A DNA stretch of 64,000 nucleotides, from positions 11,731,001 through 11,795,000 of the forward strand of contig SMMW01000575.1 in assembly GCA_004794655.1 (NCBI GenBank), in the 5' to 3' direction. Every line of letters starts with the position of its first letter. Positions within the stretch are counted from its first letter, which is position 1. A program made the position numbers and the translations under genes. The DNA is from Marisa cornuarietis. Taxonomy: Eukaryota > Mollusca > Gastropoda > Architaenioglossa > Ampullariidae. Under the pieces are notes generated by a model that did not search any database, was not told the DNA's origin, and saw only the letters and a program-made list of their open reading frames with translations. Shown here in pieces: positions 51,201 through 57,179 of this stretch.

Positions 51201-52880
51201 AAGTGCATAATTGGAGAAATCTTATTTTTTTTAAAACAGCCCCTAGAAATCTCCAATATTTGGCAACTTAAAAATATTACAAGTGTGAAGTGTATTATTG
51301 CACTGAAAAACAATTGTAAACACTCTCTGCAATGGCTGAGCGAATGCCTGATTAATACAACGCATGTTAGCTGATCATAAGTCATGAGGGGCATTATATA
51401 TCAATCTCCTACATAAACAATGAGACAGTCTAAGCTATGCCGGTATCCTCCAAAGCCAAATGAAAACAATTCCTATCGAGAAATTTTACATTAGGCGGCT
51501 GTGAGTTTAATGCCCGCCCTGAGCAGGGCCAGTCAATAACCTTTATCGTTTTCATATGGTTCTCCTACCATATATTGAGTAAGCACCGGTCGGCTGCTTC
51601 CAGAAACTGGCCACACGTGAACACCCCTGCCTCCACTGCGTCGCGCTTGAGCGACCGCGTGAGTTCGATCGTCAGCGCAGCAACTGCGCCGTCTATTTTT
51701 AGGCTTGTGCCTGCTGCGTTCGGCTGGTCAGTCATGAAAGTCTTTTAGAAGTAAATGACCAACAAACACCCACCAACAGGTAAAATACTGCGACTACATC
51801 TGCTGCTCAACAGATGCTGAGGTCTGTTACCCTTCTGTTCGCGACGGTCGACTGAACTCTGAACCCATCACATAAAGAAAATACACTTCAAAGCAGCAAT
51901 TTTCCATCGGCGATGTTCCGCTGATGAAACATTAATCTACCATCTAAGCAGTCGTCTTTCATTCAAATTTCTATTCAATCCTGACAAGTTTTATTCCCCG
52001 CAGTCTCAATGCCCTTCTTAGGCGAGCATCTAGAAGGGGAAAAAATTACAGCTGCAGTGTTTAGGGTAAAGACTCGTGAAACGAAAGATAACGACGACGA
52101 TTAAATGACTGAACACTTTAATGTCGTGTGTAACTGAGTATTGCATCATCATAATATGGTTTACCAGCTGTATTCAGATAAATGATAGATAAGAAACGCG
52201 AATGACTGTGTTGCTTGTCTACACACGGCTCTAATGCTATAGGTTCAGATGAAAGGCCAACACTCCAAGGAAGACATGCCAGTCACGTCTGTGGCCTCGG
52301 CTGACTCCCGCTGATAAATGAATCAAAGGATCGTCAAAAGATAAAAGCCGAGCCTTTAGCCGTCTCACATGAAGTTTGCGCACACACACACACACAAGGG
52401 AGAACTAACATAAAATCTTTCATCAATTGGTATGTCCCAACTGATCGATGGTTTATCTGTATTCCCACCTTTTTGCCTGCAAAGTTCTGATACAAGATAA
52501 TAAAAAAAAAACACATAAACTATGATGGACAACACACGCTGGTAAAGATTCATGCCAATACACTACTCGGTTATATTTACATAATTTTTTTTTAAACCTC
52601 GAAGAAGTCGGCTGAGCGACTACATTCAACGTGTCAACAGAGCAAGACTGAACAGATATCACTCCTCCCAGTGGTTGCTATATTTTACAAACTGGAGATT
52701 ATTATTATTATTTAAAAATAGTATTAAGACGGTTGCATCGAAACATTTCCGAACGTCAACGCAGCCTTAGCAAGAGATTAAGACCACCAGGACCAGCACG
52801 AGAACTGCTGAGAGAAGAAACTAAAAAAAAAAAAAAACATGGGCAGATCTCTCTCTTGCCGACCTTGCCACACTCACCAT
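2432..52880 (-). CDS. MTUS1: MTUS1/MTUS2-like microtubule plus-end protein with N-terminal CAP-Gly domain (multi-exon gene, whole span)
   Basis: This spliced gene encodes a probable cytoplasmic microtubule-binding and plus-end-tracking protein. Coding exons, 5' to 3': 52880-52878, 50771-48644, 46585-46433, (45881-45766 optional), 45342/45340-45297, 44611-43405, 37401-37313, 36529-36421, 34768-34589, 13505-13282, 12807-12726, 12430-12209, 11886-11831, 11632-11527, 6360-6287, 5057-4959, 4287-4168, 3796-3699, 3248-2432. Every junction has GT..AG sites and, apart from the 46.4-45.3 kb step, phases match without adjustment. Order of domains: SxIP motifs and CAP-Gly (residues about 87-154), a long acidic Ser-rich region, a basic Lys/Pro region, then a coiled coil of about 400 residues containing the MTUS signature KRLSMDYEQAMWRM, and a Ser-rich tail. 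The coiled coil identifies the family. The CAP-Gly part is joined by phase continuity and orientation only. Predicted length is 1,936 residues without the 45.8 kb exon. Confidence 0.82.
3272..3335 (+). repeat. SINE-type tail fragment beside the last exon's acceptor
   Basis: The segment GTTTAACGCC followed by CAGCAACTAAGGCTATATCAC shares about 20 nearly identical bases with the SINE at 57.2 kb (AGCAACTAAGGCTATATCACG). It begins with a short GTTG/GTTT-rich run typical of SINE 3' ends. The fragment stops about 25 bp from the exon 19 acceptor. No target-site duplication was identified. Confidence 0.5.
3699..3796 (-). CDS. MTUS1: MTUS-like exon 18: coiled coil
   Basis: The exon lies between acceptor TGTGTAG and donor AAAA|GTGAGT. 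It enters in phase 0 and leaves with two bases over (98 bp), which exon 19 completes. It encodes a clear heptad-type segment beginning LEELPIAQEKVLSLQQKVEN and ending SIKTDHEK. A Val/Leu-rich patch (VENLQAIISIK) resembles the [10 protein letters not shown] stretch of vertebrate MTUS1. Confidence 0.88.
4168..4287 (-). CDS. MTUS1: MTUS-like exon 17: conserved coiled-coil core
   Basis: This 120-bp phase 0/0 exon (40 codons) sits between acceptor GTTGCAG and donor CAG|GTACAG. It contains LPKEIESLRTVVDMRTEEIQ, followed by RLRKQNMDLEKQ. This is the best match to the vertebrate MTUS1/2 coil, where [20 protein letters not shown] is followed by a run of Lys/Met/Leu residues. The exon is the strongest single piece of evidence for the family assignment. 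Confidence 0.9.
4959..5057 (-). CDS. MTUS1: MTUS-like exon 16: coiled coil
   Basis: This is a 99-bp phase 0/0 exon (33 codons) with acceptor AATTGCAG and a consensus donor CAG|GTGAGT. It encodes EKVESLCQECDDLRFRAKSS and ends DADTKVQ, a charged heptad-rich stretch continuous with its neighbours. Confidence 0.88.
6287..6360 (-). CDS. MTUS1: MTUS-like exon 15: coiled coil
   Basis: This 74-bp exon has acceptor TTTGTGCAG and donor TCG|GTGAGT, phase 1 in and 0 out. With one base from exon 14 (or from the alternative first exon at 6784) it reads ELHEQHRNKLEDITRRFESI and ends KICLS. It is the first exon shared by the long form and the short form proposed from 6.85 kb. Confidence 0.87.
6784..6853 (-). 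CDS. MTUS1: Candidate alternative first exon of a short MTUS-like isoform
   Basis: Reading from ATG at 6853 gives 23 codons plus one base before a strong donor (GAGAG|GTAAGG). The peptide starts MSAHTLASMLRG and ends GDVRQTMR. The spare G joins exon 15 in phase to make ...TMRELHEQ. An in-frame TAA lies four codons upstream, so this is the first Met, and the Kozak position -3 is A. A GC-richer block with YY1-like motifs lies directly upstream (6.9-7.65 kb). The product would be about 425 residues, coiled coil only, close in size to mammalian ATIP1 (436 residues), which also arises from an internal promoter. There is no transcript evidence. Confidence 0.65.
6900..7660 (-). promoter_or_regulatory. 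GC-richer candidate internal promoter upstream of the 6.85 kb first exon
   Basis: The block is visibly richer in G+C and CpG than the AT-rich introns on both sides. It contains CCGCCATCTT near 7106 and AACATGGCGACC near 7618, both resembling YY1 sites that often sit near start points. It lies immediately 5' (minus strand) of the candidate first exon. A TATA box was not seen. Confidence 0.4.
7669..7700. repeat. (CT)n/(AC)n microsatellite
   Basis: A run of TC dinucleotides passes directly into a run of about nine AC dinucleotides. Confidence 0.9.
8005..8025. repeat. (CA)n microsatellite
   Basis: This is a short CA-dinucleotide run, preceded by a CGCGCACG-type alternating purine-pyrimidine tract. 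Confidence 0.85.
8450..10774. other. Intron interior, no gene seen
   Basis: AT-rich intron sequence between exons 14 and 15 on the minus strand. ORFs are short and featureless on both strands and no repeat family was recognised. Confidence 0.5.
10775..11059 (-). CDS. Unassigned 94-codon ORF inside an intron; possible alternative first exon
   Basis: The ORF starts at ATG 11059 after an in-frame TAG and is rich in Ser, Thr and Lys (for example SRSWTFSKTKRSSYSS). It resembles no family I know. A GT (AATGCTG|GTAAAA) after codon 73 leaves one spare base, the phase needed to join exon 15. It could thus be another alternative N-terminus of the MTUS-like gene, or simply a chance ORF in AT-rich DNA. 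The donor is weaker than those of the assigned exons. Confidence 0.2.
   Translation of the reverse strand: MSTNASGLTLFSDLYIVPTSYSRILKTFQSQLLSSHLYSTSRSWTFSKTKRSSYSSANDTKARAVKTKYNAGKKLKDQATDMQYQQFLHCLVYK
11527..11632 (-). CDS. MTUS1: MTUS-like exon 14: coiled coil
   Basis: This is a 106-bp exon, phase 0 in and 1 out, between acceptor GGTCCCAG and donor GAAG|GTACAG. It encodes ISELAAEHQMATNQLRVAHL and then EEIQELRNKHDMQME, a continuous coiled coil. Confidence 0.87.
11831..11886 (-). CDS. MTUS1: MTUS-like exon 13: coiled coil
   Basis: This small 56-bp exon has acceptor ACATACAG and donor CAG|GTAAGA, phase 1 in and 0 out. After the split codon it reads QVYKEKQLERLHDSSRRQ. Both sites are near-consensus and the phases fit exons 12 and 14 exactly. 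Confidence 0.85.
12209..12430 (-). CDS. MTUS1: MTUS-like exon 12: long coiled-coil exon
   Basis: This 222-bp exon (acceptor TTAACAG, donor CAGT|GTAAGT; phase 1/1) encodes 74 residues of strongly charged heptads, starting GLQKQMEMAEGQILEVVKAK and ending HQQAIQQ. The run of Glu/Lys/Ala with hydrophobics every three to four residues predicts an uninterrupted coil. Confidence 0.9.
12726..12807 (-). CDS. MTUS1: MTUS-like exon 11
   Basis: This 82-bp exon has acceptor TTGTTTCAG and donor ATAG|GTTAGT, phase 0 in and 1 out. It encodes LDAFSCPEVTVKLKLAEGKI followed by LEQQEQI. It links the globular-looking start of the conserved region (exon 10) to the coiled coil. Confidence 0.86.
12826..12846. repeat. 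(TA)n microsatellite
   Basis: A short TA run lies within 20 bp upstream (minus strand) of the exon 11 acceptor region. Confidence 0.7.
13282..13505 (-). CDS. MTUS1: MTUS-like exon 10: start of the conserved C-terminal region
   Basis: This 224-bp exon has acceptor CTGCACAG and donor GGAT|GTAAGA, phase 1 in and 0 out. It contains EARTKDLNYTRMQLKAGLQA followed by FDAMACLVNYC. This resembles the segment of vertebrate MTUS1 in which a leucine-rich run precedes GNTKFEALTVVIQHL. It is the first exon shared by the long form and the proposed starts at 23.9 and 15.6 kb; its phase 1 entry accepts all three upstream exons. Confidence 0.86.
13506..15250. other. Intron, no gene seen
   Basis: This is AT-rich intron sequence, ending in a (CT)n run at 15014-15034 where base composition turns GC-richer. 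No coding exon was recognised. Confidence 0.5.
15545..15563 (-). CDS. MTUS1: Candidate alternative first exon with very short coding part
   Basis: ATG at 15563 is followed by MRAKDT and one spare G before the donor ACACAG|GTAAAG. The phase is correct for exon 10 (GAC, Asp). The exon sits in a GC-richer block with a perfect CRE 200 bp upstream. The same frame is open for 68 codons further upstream, to an ATG that overlaps the CRE, so a longer N-terminus cannot be excluded. The predicted isoform from 15563 has 638 residues. The short coding part makes chance agreement possible. Confidence 0.42.
15759..15766. promoter_or_regulatory. Perfect palindromic CRE (TGACGTCA)
   Basis: This is the 8-bp consensus for CREB/ATF factors. 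It sits in a GC-rich block about 200 bp upstream (minus strand) of the 15563 ATG, a typical promoter distance. Two more copies occur in the window, near 34395 and 57769, without a clear first exon next to them. Confidence 0.5.
18047..18555 (-). mobile_element. RTE-like non-LTR retrotransposon reverse-transcriptase remnant
   Basis: The minus strand encodes the RT palm motif FADDIDLLAG (FADD at 18501-18512) followed, after a frameshift, by an open stretch holding EFEEVSSFMYLGTTLSKDGS and LVPILVYGCKTW. A second frameshift follows, after which RRNQAFENKWLKMLLWIS can be read. These are hallmark segments of the RT C-terminal half of endonuclease-RT elements common in molluscs and flatworms. At least two frameshifts and the loss of the endonuclease and 5' RT regions make it a dead fragment. 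Confidence 0.8.
18556..22370. other. Intron interior, no gene seen
   Basis: Mixed-composition intron sequence with short TA and CA runs near 20890 and 21120. ORFs on both strands are under 150 codons and lack domains. Confidence 0.45.
22374..22523. repeat. Compound (GT)n/(GA)n microsatellite
   Basis: About 150 bp of alternating blocks of TG and AG dinucleotides on the plus strand. The many overlapping ORFs here are artefacts of the dinucleotide repeat. Confidence 0.95.
23781..23928 (-). CDS. MTUS1: Candidate alternative first exon: Ser/Thr/Tyr-rich N-terminus
   Basis: ATG at 23928 opens 49 codons plus one base before a consensus donor (GACG|GTAAGT). The peptide begins MSSYSRRSTTSTSLGHRSSW and ends YDYKYLSD. 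It is low in complexity but coding-like, basic and Tyr/Ser-rich. An in-frame TGA lies ten codons upstream, and G is at Kozak -3. Phase 1 fits exon 10, which is the next assigned exon on this strand. The predicted isoform has 681 residues without CAP-Gly. Mammalian MTUS1 uses comparable internal promoters. The exon could instead belong to a nested gene whose other exons I do not see. Confidence 0.6.
26941..27439. repeat. 38-bp minisatellite, about 13 tandem copies
   Basis: The unit runs from CACAGCTGTCTACTCCAGCG through ACTAGTCTCC to ATGCCTTT. Thirteen copies of the (A/T)AGTCTCC core are spaced 38 bp apart. Two sequence variants (CACGTCCTT and CATGCCTTT) roughly alternate in the left part, implying a 76-bp higher-order unit. 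A second variant (CCCGTGAC for CCAGCGAC) is confined to four neighbouring copies on the right. The period is not a multiple of three and no ORF runs through it. Confidence 0.95.
28743..28832. repeat. Tandem duplication, 50-bp period
   Basis: Two copies of a block containing CAAATCCCTGTCATTAAA and TAACCTTAAAG lie 50 bp apart with only a few substitutions. Confidence 0.8.
30907..30928. repeat. (CA)n microsatellite
   Basis: A plain CA-dinucleotide run of about eleven units. Confidence 0.9.
34589..34768 (-). CDS. MTUS1: MTUS-like exon 9: basic, proline-rich linker
   Basis: This 180-bp exon has acceptor CATATTTAG and donor TCCA|GTAAGT, phase 1/1. It encodes a basic Pro/Ala/Ser-rich stretch including PRRAENKVTPSTKQQPPPPPP and ending RALPKRSTLTS. 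Such sequence is typical of disordered microtubule-lattice-binding linkers. A 21-kb intron follows. Confidence 0.82.
35815..35858. repeat. (GT)n/(GA)n microsatellite
   Basis: A GT-dinucleotide run interrupted by CG and followed by a GAGT run on the plus strand. Confidence 0.85.
36421..36529 (-). CDS. MTUS1: MTUS-like exon 8: basic linker with SxIP motif
   Basis: This 109-bp exon has acceptor AAATCCAG and a perfect donor A|GTAAGT, phase 0 in and 1 out. It encodes RSVKAMNLKNAQKSDSRAVE and ends KKSSAKSSIPPL. SSIP in a Ser/Lys/Pro context matches the SxIP signature that docks on EB1-type proteins. Confidence 0.84.
36895..36980. repeat. Dispersed-repeat-like segment (TATAGCGC...GCGCTTA)
   Basis: ATAATAATAGTGAAGATTTT followed by TATAGCGCATATTCACACTC and a GCGCTTA end resembles a short dispersed element seen in many marine invertebrates. 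This is recognition from memory, and no terminal repeats or duplication were established. Confidence 0.35.
37313..37401 (-). CDS. MTUS1: MTUS-like exon 7: basic Ser/Arg linker
   Basis: This 89-bp exon has acceptor TGTCGCAG and donor CAG|GTATGT, phase 1 in and 0 out. It encodes NSVSRAAPRLKGERPGSVAS followed by SRSDISAAQ, basic and probably disordered. Confidence 0.84.
38832..38838 (-). CDS. MTUS1: Candidate alternative first exon (ATG GGA G)
   Basis: ATG followed by one codon and a spare G precedes the donor GGAG|GTAGGT. The phase suits exon 7, giving MGGNSVSR. Kozak context is good (G at -3 and +4) and an in-frame TAG lies about 13 codons upstream. Because the coding part is only seven bases, this could easily be coincidence. 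Confidence 0.3.
39199..39249. repeat. T-rich (TTTTG)n simple repeat
   Basis: A 50-bp T/G tract with TTTTG periodicity ending in a pure T run, the reverse of a poly(A)-like tail. Confidence 0.8.
41125..41295. repeat. Degenerate 44-bp tandem repeat
   Basis: AACAATTACATTCTGCA recurs 44 bp apart near 41211 and 41255, with about two more decayed units to the left sharing CATAAAT and GCATG(T/C) cores. Confidence 0.7.
41489..41575. repeat. 29-bp tandem repeat, three copies
   Basis: Three units with the pattern TCAC(A/T)G, then GAAA(A/C)(A/C)(A/G)GATA, are spaced exactly 29 bp apart. Confidence 0.75.
42723..42741. repeat. (AC)n microsatellite
   Basis: A short AC-dinucleotide run preceded by poly(A). 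Confidence 0.8.
43405..44611 (-). CDS. MTUS1: MTUS-like exon 6: large basic linker with internal repeats
   Basis: This 1,207-bp exon has acceptor AAATGTAG and donor GAAAG|GTCAGT, phase 0 in and 1 out (402 codons). The start is set by the acceptor; a TTG at 44494 is internal, not an initiator. The first third is acidic and Ser-rich, the rest strongly Lys-rich. It contains SKLADYIKAPLPAK (44075-44113) and SSIAAYLSTPLPAK (43748-43786), an internal duplication, and KPDFSNVRSKLN (43655-43684), which looks like the DxxNVxSK start of tau/MAP4 microtubule-binding repeats but lacks PGGG. Low complexity and charge suggest disordered microtubule binding. The reading frame is intact throughout. Confidence 0.87.
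45297..45342 (-). CDS. MTUS1: MTUS-like exon 5: small acidic exon with tandem acceptor
   Basis: The donor GAG|GTAAGA is consensus, and the exon runs into exon 6 in phase 0. It encodes DDLDRTDCPESGNSE. Two AGs sit 2 bp apart at the acceptor (TTTCAGAG|AC). The first AG (exon from 45342) is open only after a phase 2 exon, the second (from 45340) only after a phase 1 exon such as exon 3. Which is used depends on whether exon 4 is included and where it ends. This is the one junction of the gene I could not settle. Confidence 0.72.
45765..45770 (-). terminator. Candidate intronic poly(A) signal AATAAA
   Basis: AATAAA overlaps the TAA stop of exon 4. It is followed by U/GU-rich sequence (TATTGTTTCTGGTTTTG), as expected downstream of a cleavage site. 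It would end a truncated CAP-Gly transcript. Confidence 0.4.
45766..45881 (-). CDS. MTUS1: MTUS-like exon 4: optional or alternative last exon
   Basis: After acceptor CTCCTTCAG the frame from exon 3 (phase 1) reads LQGLKENEVEVDGDLYSDTA, then VTVIDLEAEAPSEMFVK and TAA. Only poor donors are available (AT|GTTTGT at 45778, which would suit exon 5; TTT|GTAAAA at 45774, which would not). An AATAAA overlaps the stop. I favour an alternative terminal exon giving a product of about 800 residues with CAP-Gly but no coiled coil. Use as an internal exon via the weak donor is the alternative. Confidence 0.5.
46433..46585 (-). CDS. MTUS1: MTUS-like exon 3
   Basis: This 153-bp exon has acceptor TTTTTTTCAG and donor CATCTG|GTAGGA, phase 1/1, so it can be skipped without frame change. 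It encodes YAPDTDSEAGTLTTNSPTDW and ends LMKRQPS. An inner donor (AAAAG|GTTTGG) of the same phase would shorten it. It is acidic and disordered, with no domain recognised. Confidence 0.78.
46586..48643. other. Intron between exons 2 and 3, nothing else seen
   Basis: AT-rich intron with only short ORFs (up to 121 codons on the plus strand) that show no domain. Confidence 0.5.
48644..50771 (-). CDS. MTUS1: MTUS-like exon 2: CAP-Gly domain, SxIP motifs and acidic region
   Basis: This 2,128-bp exon has acceptor TTGTTTACAG and donor ACACAG|GTAGGA, phase 0 in and 1 out (709 codons). Near its start it carries ESRIPGP and YSGIPTPG, two SxIP motifs. The CAP-Gly domain (50313-50516) reads KVTIGGVKPGILRYVGKTHI, then APGFWCGVELF, GLHDGEVDGKRYF and HGIFAPLDKV, with the fold's glycines and aromatics in place. 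The usual GKNDG ligand-binding loop is GLHDG here. FSSIPRIGP (residues about 225-233) is a third SxIP. The remaining 450 residues are acidic, Ser-rich and probably disordered. CAP-Gly domains bind the EEY/F tails of alpha-tubulin and EB proteins. The frame runs upstream of the TTG at 50699 to the acceptor, so the start lies in an earlier exon. Confidence 0.88.
50313..50516 (-). other. CAP-Gly domain coding segment
   Basis: About 68 residues with the core pattern GILRYVGKTHIAPGFWCGVE and RYFSCRPFHGIFAPLDKV, matching CLIP-170, CLIP4 and CEP350 CAP-Gly domains by eye. The GIFAPL end is closest to CLIP4-type domains. The hydrophobic groove residues (F, W, F) are kept. Confidence 0.9.
50772..52877. 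other. Intron 1, with a possible dispersed repeat
   Basis: This is intron sequence between the probable first exon and exon 2. The block from about 51490 to 51770 is GC-richer than its surroundings and contains GTGAGTTCGATCGTC, which resembles a Pol III B box, so a decayed SINE is possible. A (AC)n run lies near 52380. No other exon was recognised. Confidence 0.4.
52878..52880 (-). CDS. MTUS1: Probable exon 1 of the long isoform: start codon at the exon end
   Basis: The sequence TAACACGACATG|GTGAGT on the minus strand puts an ATG as the last codon of an exon before a perfect donor. An in-frame TAA lies three codons upstream, so it is the first Met, and G is at Kozak -3. Joined in phase 0 to exon 2 it reads MASQPESRIPGPGGGYGG. 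This start places an SxIP motif at residues 7-10. ATG|GTGAGT can arise by chance because it resembles the donor consensus, and no transcript supports it. Confidence 0.55.
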
Positions 52881-53280
52881 GTCGTGTTATATATCCGTCA
52901 CAGGCGCCGCACGCACCTCAACACACAACAGGTTAGGCACGGTCGGTCCACCCCAAATCGTTCGCAAGATGTGAATACCGTGTCCACTTGATTCAACGTC
53001 GGTGACAGTGCGTGGCAAACTCCAAAATATTTCAGCTGTGGGGACTGGCTGCTGATGGCGCGGGCATAACATTATCAACTCACCATAGCAGCTGTGGGCT
53101 GAAACGCGGTTGTGACGACACTGCGCTGCACCCGCGCACGCGCGCCTCACCCACCACTCCCGACTACCAACACCAGCATGCGCGCTATCGATTATTCCCA
53201 ATAAGTTATGCAGACGATTCAAGGCCTACAAGAACCACGCCACCTCAAACATGGCTCTCTCTCTCTCTCTCTCTTCATGT
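52881..53280 (-). promoter_or_regulatory. Candidate 5' UTR and promoter of the long isoform
   Basis: The stretch upstream of the candidate start is GC-richer with several CpGs (GCGCACGCGCGCC near 53135) and ends at a (CT)n run (53255-53274). A TATATAA lies only 8 bp before the ATG, too close to act as its TATA box unless translation starts elsewhere. Confidence 0.35.
53255..53274. repeat. (CT)n microsatellite
   Basis: Ten CT units just upstream of the candidate promoter. Confidence 0.9.
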
Positions 53281-55304
53281 TGAAGTCTTCTCTTAGCTTC
53301 TATTCATATGCCAATCAACAGTTCAACACACACACAAACCAAGTCTGCCTGACAACCAATGACGTTTTTTTTAAAGATCACCACCGCTTTTTAAAATAAA
53401 TGACTTGGGTTTTTTTTTAGTGGTGGGGGAGAGGAGGTGGAAAATCAAACATCCATGCTGAGCGAGAGACAGGACGTTAAAAAAAATATACAACAATGTT
53501 ACGATTGTGGCTGAGGTTGTCTAAGCCAAGAGGCCAGATATCAAGGACGACCGACGTTACTCAACATTCGGCGTCGCTCCTTCTATCCAGTCGTGTCTGG
53601 ACGCGGCCAAGTTGGACGATGGTGGAGTGGGTGTTGGAATATCGATCACCTTTACAGCTCGCTTCTACGGGGAGGGGGGGGGAGAAGCTGTGTAGTCCGG
53701 TCTGCCTATTTTGGCGTACATCCACTAAATATGCAGCGTGCACTGACTACCAACAAAATCGTGGTTTCCAAATCCAAATCATGAACATGAGAGACCGATG
53801 CTACCCATCTGTTGGATGCCCTGAGGTTGAACTCTATCAAGGTACAGGGCCTGGGACGCGGGGGGGGGGGTGATATTTCGTCTTGATTGGCGGTATGGAA
53901 ACACACAGTGTACACACAAATGAACCTTCACAGTTCTCTAGCCCACGCGCATAGTCTTTTGTATTAATGAGTACTCGAGACACTCATTTTGCCCCAACTA
54001 CGTCGGCGGCAAACTCTGCTCCGTTACCTTTGTTTGTCACCTCAAAGATTCGCAAGAAAAATTCTTCTACGAATACAACGGCACCAAAAAATATGATGCT
54101 GTGCGGTAGACCCACTTAAAGAGACTAAAAAATCCTGTCCCTCATTGGCAAGTTTGCGCTGCTTGCAGATGGTGACATCATCATTGAATGATCTGGATAT
54201 CCTGAAATGAGAAACATCACCCGGATAGACAGTGGATCGACAGAGTTACGCAGACTCCTTGGTACTCGGTTGGATGTCCGATGGGACGAGATACCGTGGT
54301 CAAGAAATCATAGCCCTGAAACCTCCGTGCTGTGACCTATGCTATCACATACACTCCTCCTCTTTTGGCTGACTTCGGTCATTAAGCTTGTTCCTTCCAT
54401 TCTGCCATCGTCCGTATCATGAAATGTTCTAAATGCTGCGAGAGAATGTCATCATAAATAATGCACTGATAATAACACGAAATCTGGCAAAAAAAAAAAA
54501 AAAGAATATCGTCTGCAGCACTGGAGCCTTATACATAAGCAAAAGCTGGCATGGCATATTCCATGGTTAGATTGCTGTCAGCGATCAATACCCGTCGATT
54601 CCCACTGCTCCGCGGTATCATAGCGGCCACGCTGAGGGCCACGCAAATACTGAGCAAATACTTCGAACTGTTAAAAGCGACAAGAAGTAACAGGGCGCGT
54701 GTAGGGAAAAAAGGGCACACCGGCCAGACCCAATGGTTTTTCGTGCCAGAAACAATAGTGCGAATGGGATGTTCATTAGCACTGACTGTTGAAGATGCTT
54801 TTAAAACCCTGCTTTTGATGGCGTGGTCTCGAGAAGAAATGGAGGTAGTGGGGAAGAGAAAGAGACAGAGAGTAGTTTTATGGATCGGATGCATTAGCAT
54901 TCTCGTAATTATTGTCAGGCATCACAATCCCAAAACACGTTGTATCAAGTGTGTTATATAATTTTAAAAATGTTTTCACGGCGTATATTTTACTGAATTT
55001 GTAGCATATTTGTATTTGTTTGCCATGACTGTACTCAGTTGATTCTTTTCCACAGGGACTTTACTGCCTAACAGTTTAGTTCACAGTCAAGTCTACAATA
55101 GGAAATATTATGTCATGGAAACTACAGATGCAAGTGACTGGCCACATTGCAAAAAAAAAGAAGAAAAAACAAACTGGTGCTGCTTGTAGGTGCGCCGAAA
55201 AGTTACTGGATGACAAAACTTCGATGTACATGCATTTTAAATGTCTTAAGTTGTTCTTGGCCAAGAGCACCGTGCCCTCTACTGGGTCCGGCACTAAACA
55301 GACT
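53281..55304. other. No supported gene
   Basis: Opposed ORFs of 136 (plus) and 123 (minus) codons overlap at 54529-54961. Neither shows a domain or splice context, and their overlap argues for chance. Confidence 0.4.
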
Positions 55305-55465
55305 GACTAACCTAGACTGACTGGACTGGACCAGACTGGCTGGACTGACTTGACTTACTGACTGGACTTACTGGACTGACTGGCTGGACTGGACTAACTG
55401 GACTGGACTAACTGGACTTGACTGACTGGACTGGACTTACTGGACTGACTGACTGATGGACGACT
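55305..55465. repeat. (CTGGA/CTGAC)n simple repeat
   Basis: About 150 bp built of imperfect 5-bp and 10-bp units (GACTGGACTG, GACTTACTGG). It is a pentamer-based, heavily interrupted tandem repeat. Confidence 0.85.
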
Positions 55466-55469
55466 ACGA

Positions 55470-57160
55470 AATGGTTCGTCGAAGATGCATTCTTGCGACG
55501 GTGTGTACACAGACGAATTTTGTTTCTTCCAAGTAACAAACCTTGAAAAAGCAGTGTTCGATCGCTGTTAACATGTCAATAACATAACCAATCCCGTAGA
55601 AAGTTTTTCTGCATTGCATAAAAAATAATACAAAATCAACATCTATCGCTCTGCTACAGCACAGTCAGAAAAACATATTTGTTTATCGCGAGTCATGGAG
55701 CCTCTGGAAGCATGGCTGCTAGGAAAATATCTTCTCGATCTGAATTTAAAGGCGAACCCGAGTTTGTTTCTATATGATTGGGTTTAGTTCACTTAGGCTT
55801 GCGTGTTTGTGTAAAAGCGGATTGTTTACTGTAAGCTTCATTGTCCGTGTATGGGCAACACGTGTTGAAGTCACCTCTATTATTATTTAGTTTATTAGAA
55901 TTAGACTTTTTCCACTATATCCCACAAATAGATCCCTGATGAGGAAATGCACCAATAGAATAAGCTTGAAATAAGAAGGAAAAAGCGAATTAAGGTCAAT
56001 TTACATGCGCTTTTATGGGGGAAAAACGTATACAATTTAGTGCATTGCTGTATTTTAAAAATGGAAAATAGGGATGCATGACATCTGTCAACCAGTCAGC
56101 CATTTTGAGCTTAATTTCAAGTTTGACTCGGGCTGGCCTTTAATGGCTTACGTCCATGACCATCCAAACACTACTCCGCGCAATCGCTTTCCCCACCGTA
56201 GTGGCAGCTCTGTGACTATATCCCCGTAGTAGCAGCCATGGCTGTCTTAGGGTAGCAGCGGCAGCACTCCTGCTAAAAACGCGCTCTTGGCGGTGTTGTA
56301 GCGGTCCCACCCTAGTCTCGGAAATCTCGACAGTCCTATCAGCATTCCTGGGCAGCGCTGTGGCTTTCTCGCCACGATGACAGCACTGCAATTGTCTCAC
56401 CTCAGTGACAGATCAAGCCGGAGCTGTGCCATCGTTGTGACAGCGGTCGTGGCCGCATCAAGCTATCCCAGTGCAGTTTTCGAGACGGCGCGTCCAGCTG
56501 TCTCACCGTGTCCCCTGCGGTGTGTCGACTGTTCTACCGTTAGACCTGTCTGCTGATGGCAGATCTTACGGGTAACGCGCAGGTTCTATGATACATGCAG
56601 CAATATTTCGTTTCCAAACAAGAGCCTAAAAGCACGCCACCTACCTGTAAGGACACCGGCTGGACTTGATGACTCGCGTGCTGTTGCCAGTGAAGAGACG
56701 GCAAGTGGTAACTGATCCAAGGAAAGCGTTTTTGTCCTGTTTTCGTGGTACCGACATACAGCCACAGTCAAGACTAAACTTGTAATGAATAATGTCGCCG
56801 AACGCGTTTGAAATAAAAAAGATTTTTAAAAAAGGTAGGCATGACAATGTCCAATGAAACCCAAGCCTGTGCCATCATCGATGGACCATGTATGTGATTC
56901 GTCAACACTTACTTCCGCAAGCAAAATCCATCTCTCCTGAAAAATGTCCAGTAAATGTGTAATCACGCACCCCATTAAATATCCGCCTAGGCTCACTTAT
57001 CACCCCCCAACAGGGTTTCTGAAACGTGTCATCAGCATGATTTCTACTGTGAAATGAGAGGGAATGCTTGTGGGATTTGGCAACATGGGTCTGCCAGGTC
57101 TAGACGTGTTCTGATCAGATTACACATATCAGTTTGTATACACAGTCTTCCAAGCCCGGC
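55470..57160. other. No gene seen
   Basis: Non-coding on both strands as far as can be judged. ORFs are under 90 codons. No repeat family was recognised. Confidence 0.45.
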
Positions 57161-57164
57161 ATAC

Positions 57165-57179
57165 AGGTCCTGAACTACG
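57165..57179. repeat. Left target-site duplication of the SINE
   Basis: AGGTCCTGAACTACG, identical to the copy at 57362-57376 on the other side of the element. Confidence 0.9.

Noticed and set aside
54529..54961. Opposed ORFs of 136 (plus) and 123 (minus) codons
   Set aside because: They overlap almost fully on opposite strands, have no splice context and no recognised domain. I looked for a transposase motif and found none I would defend.
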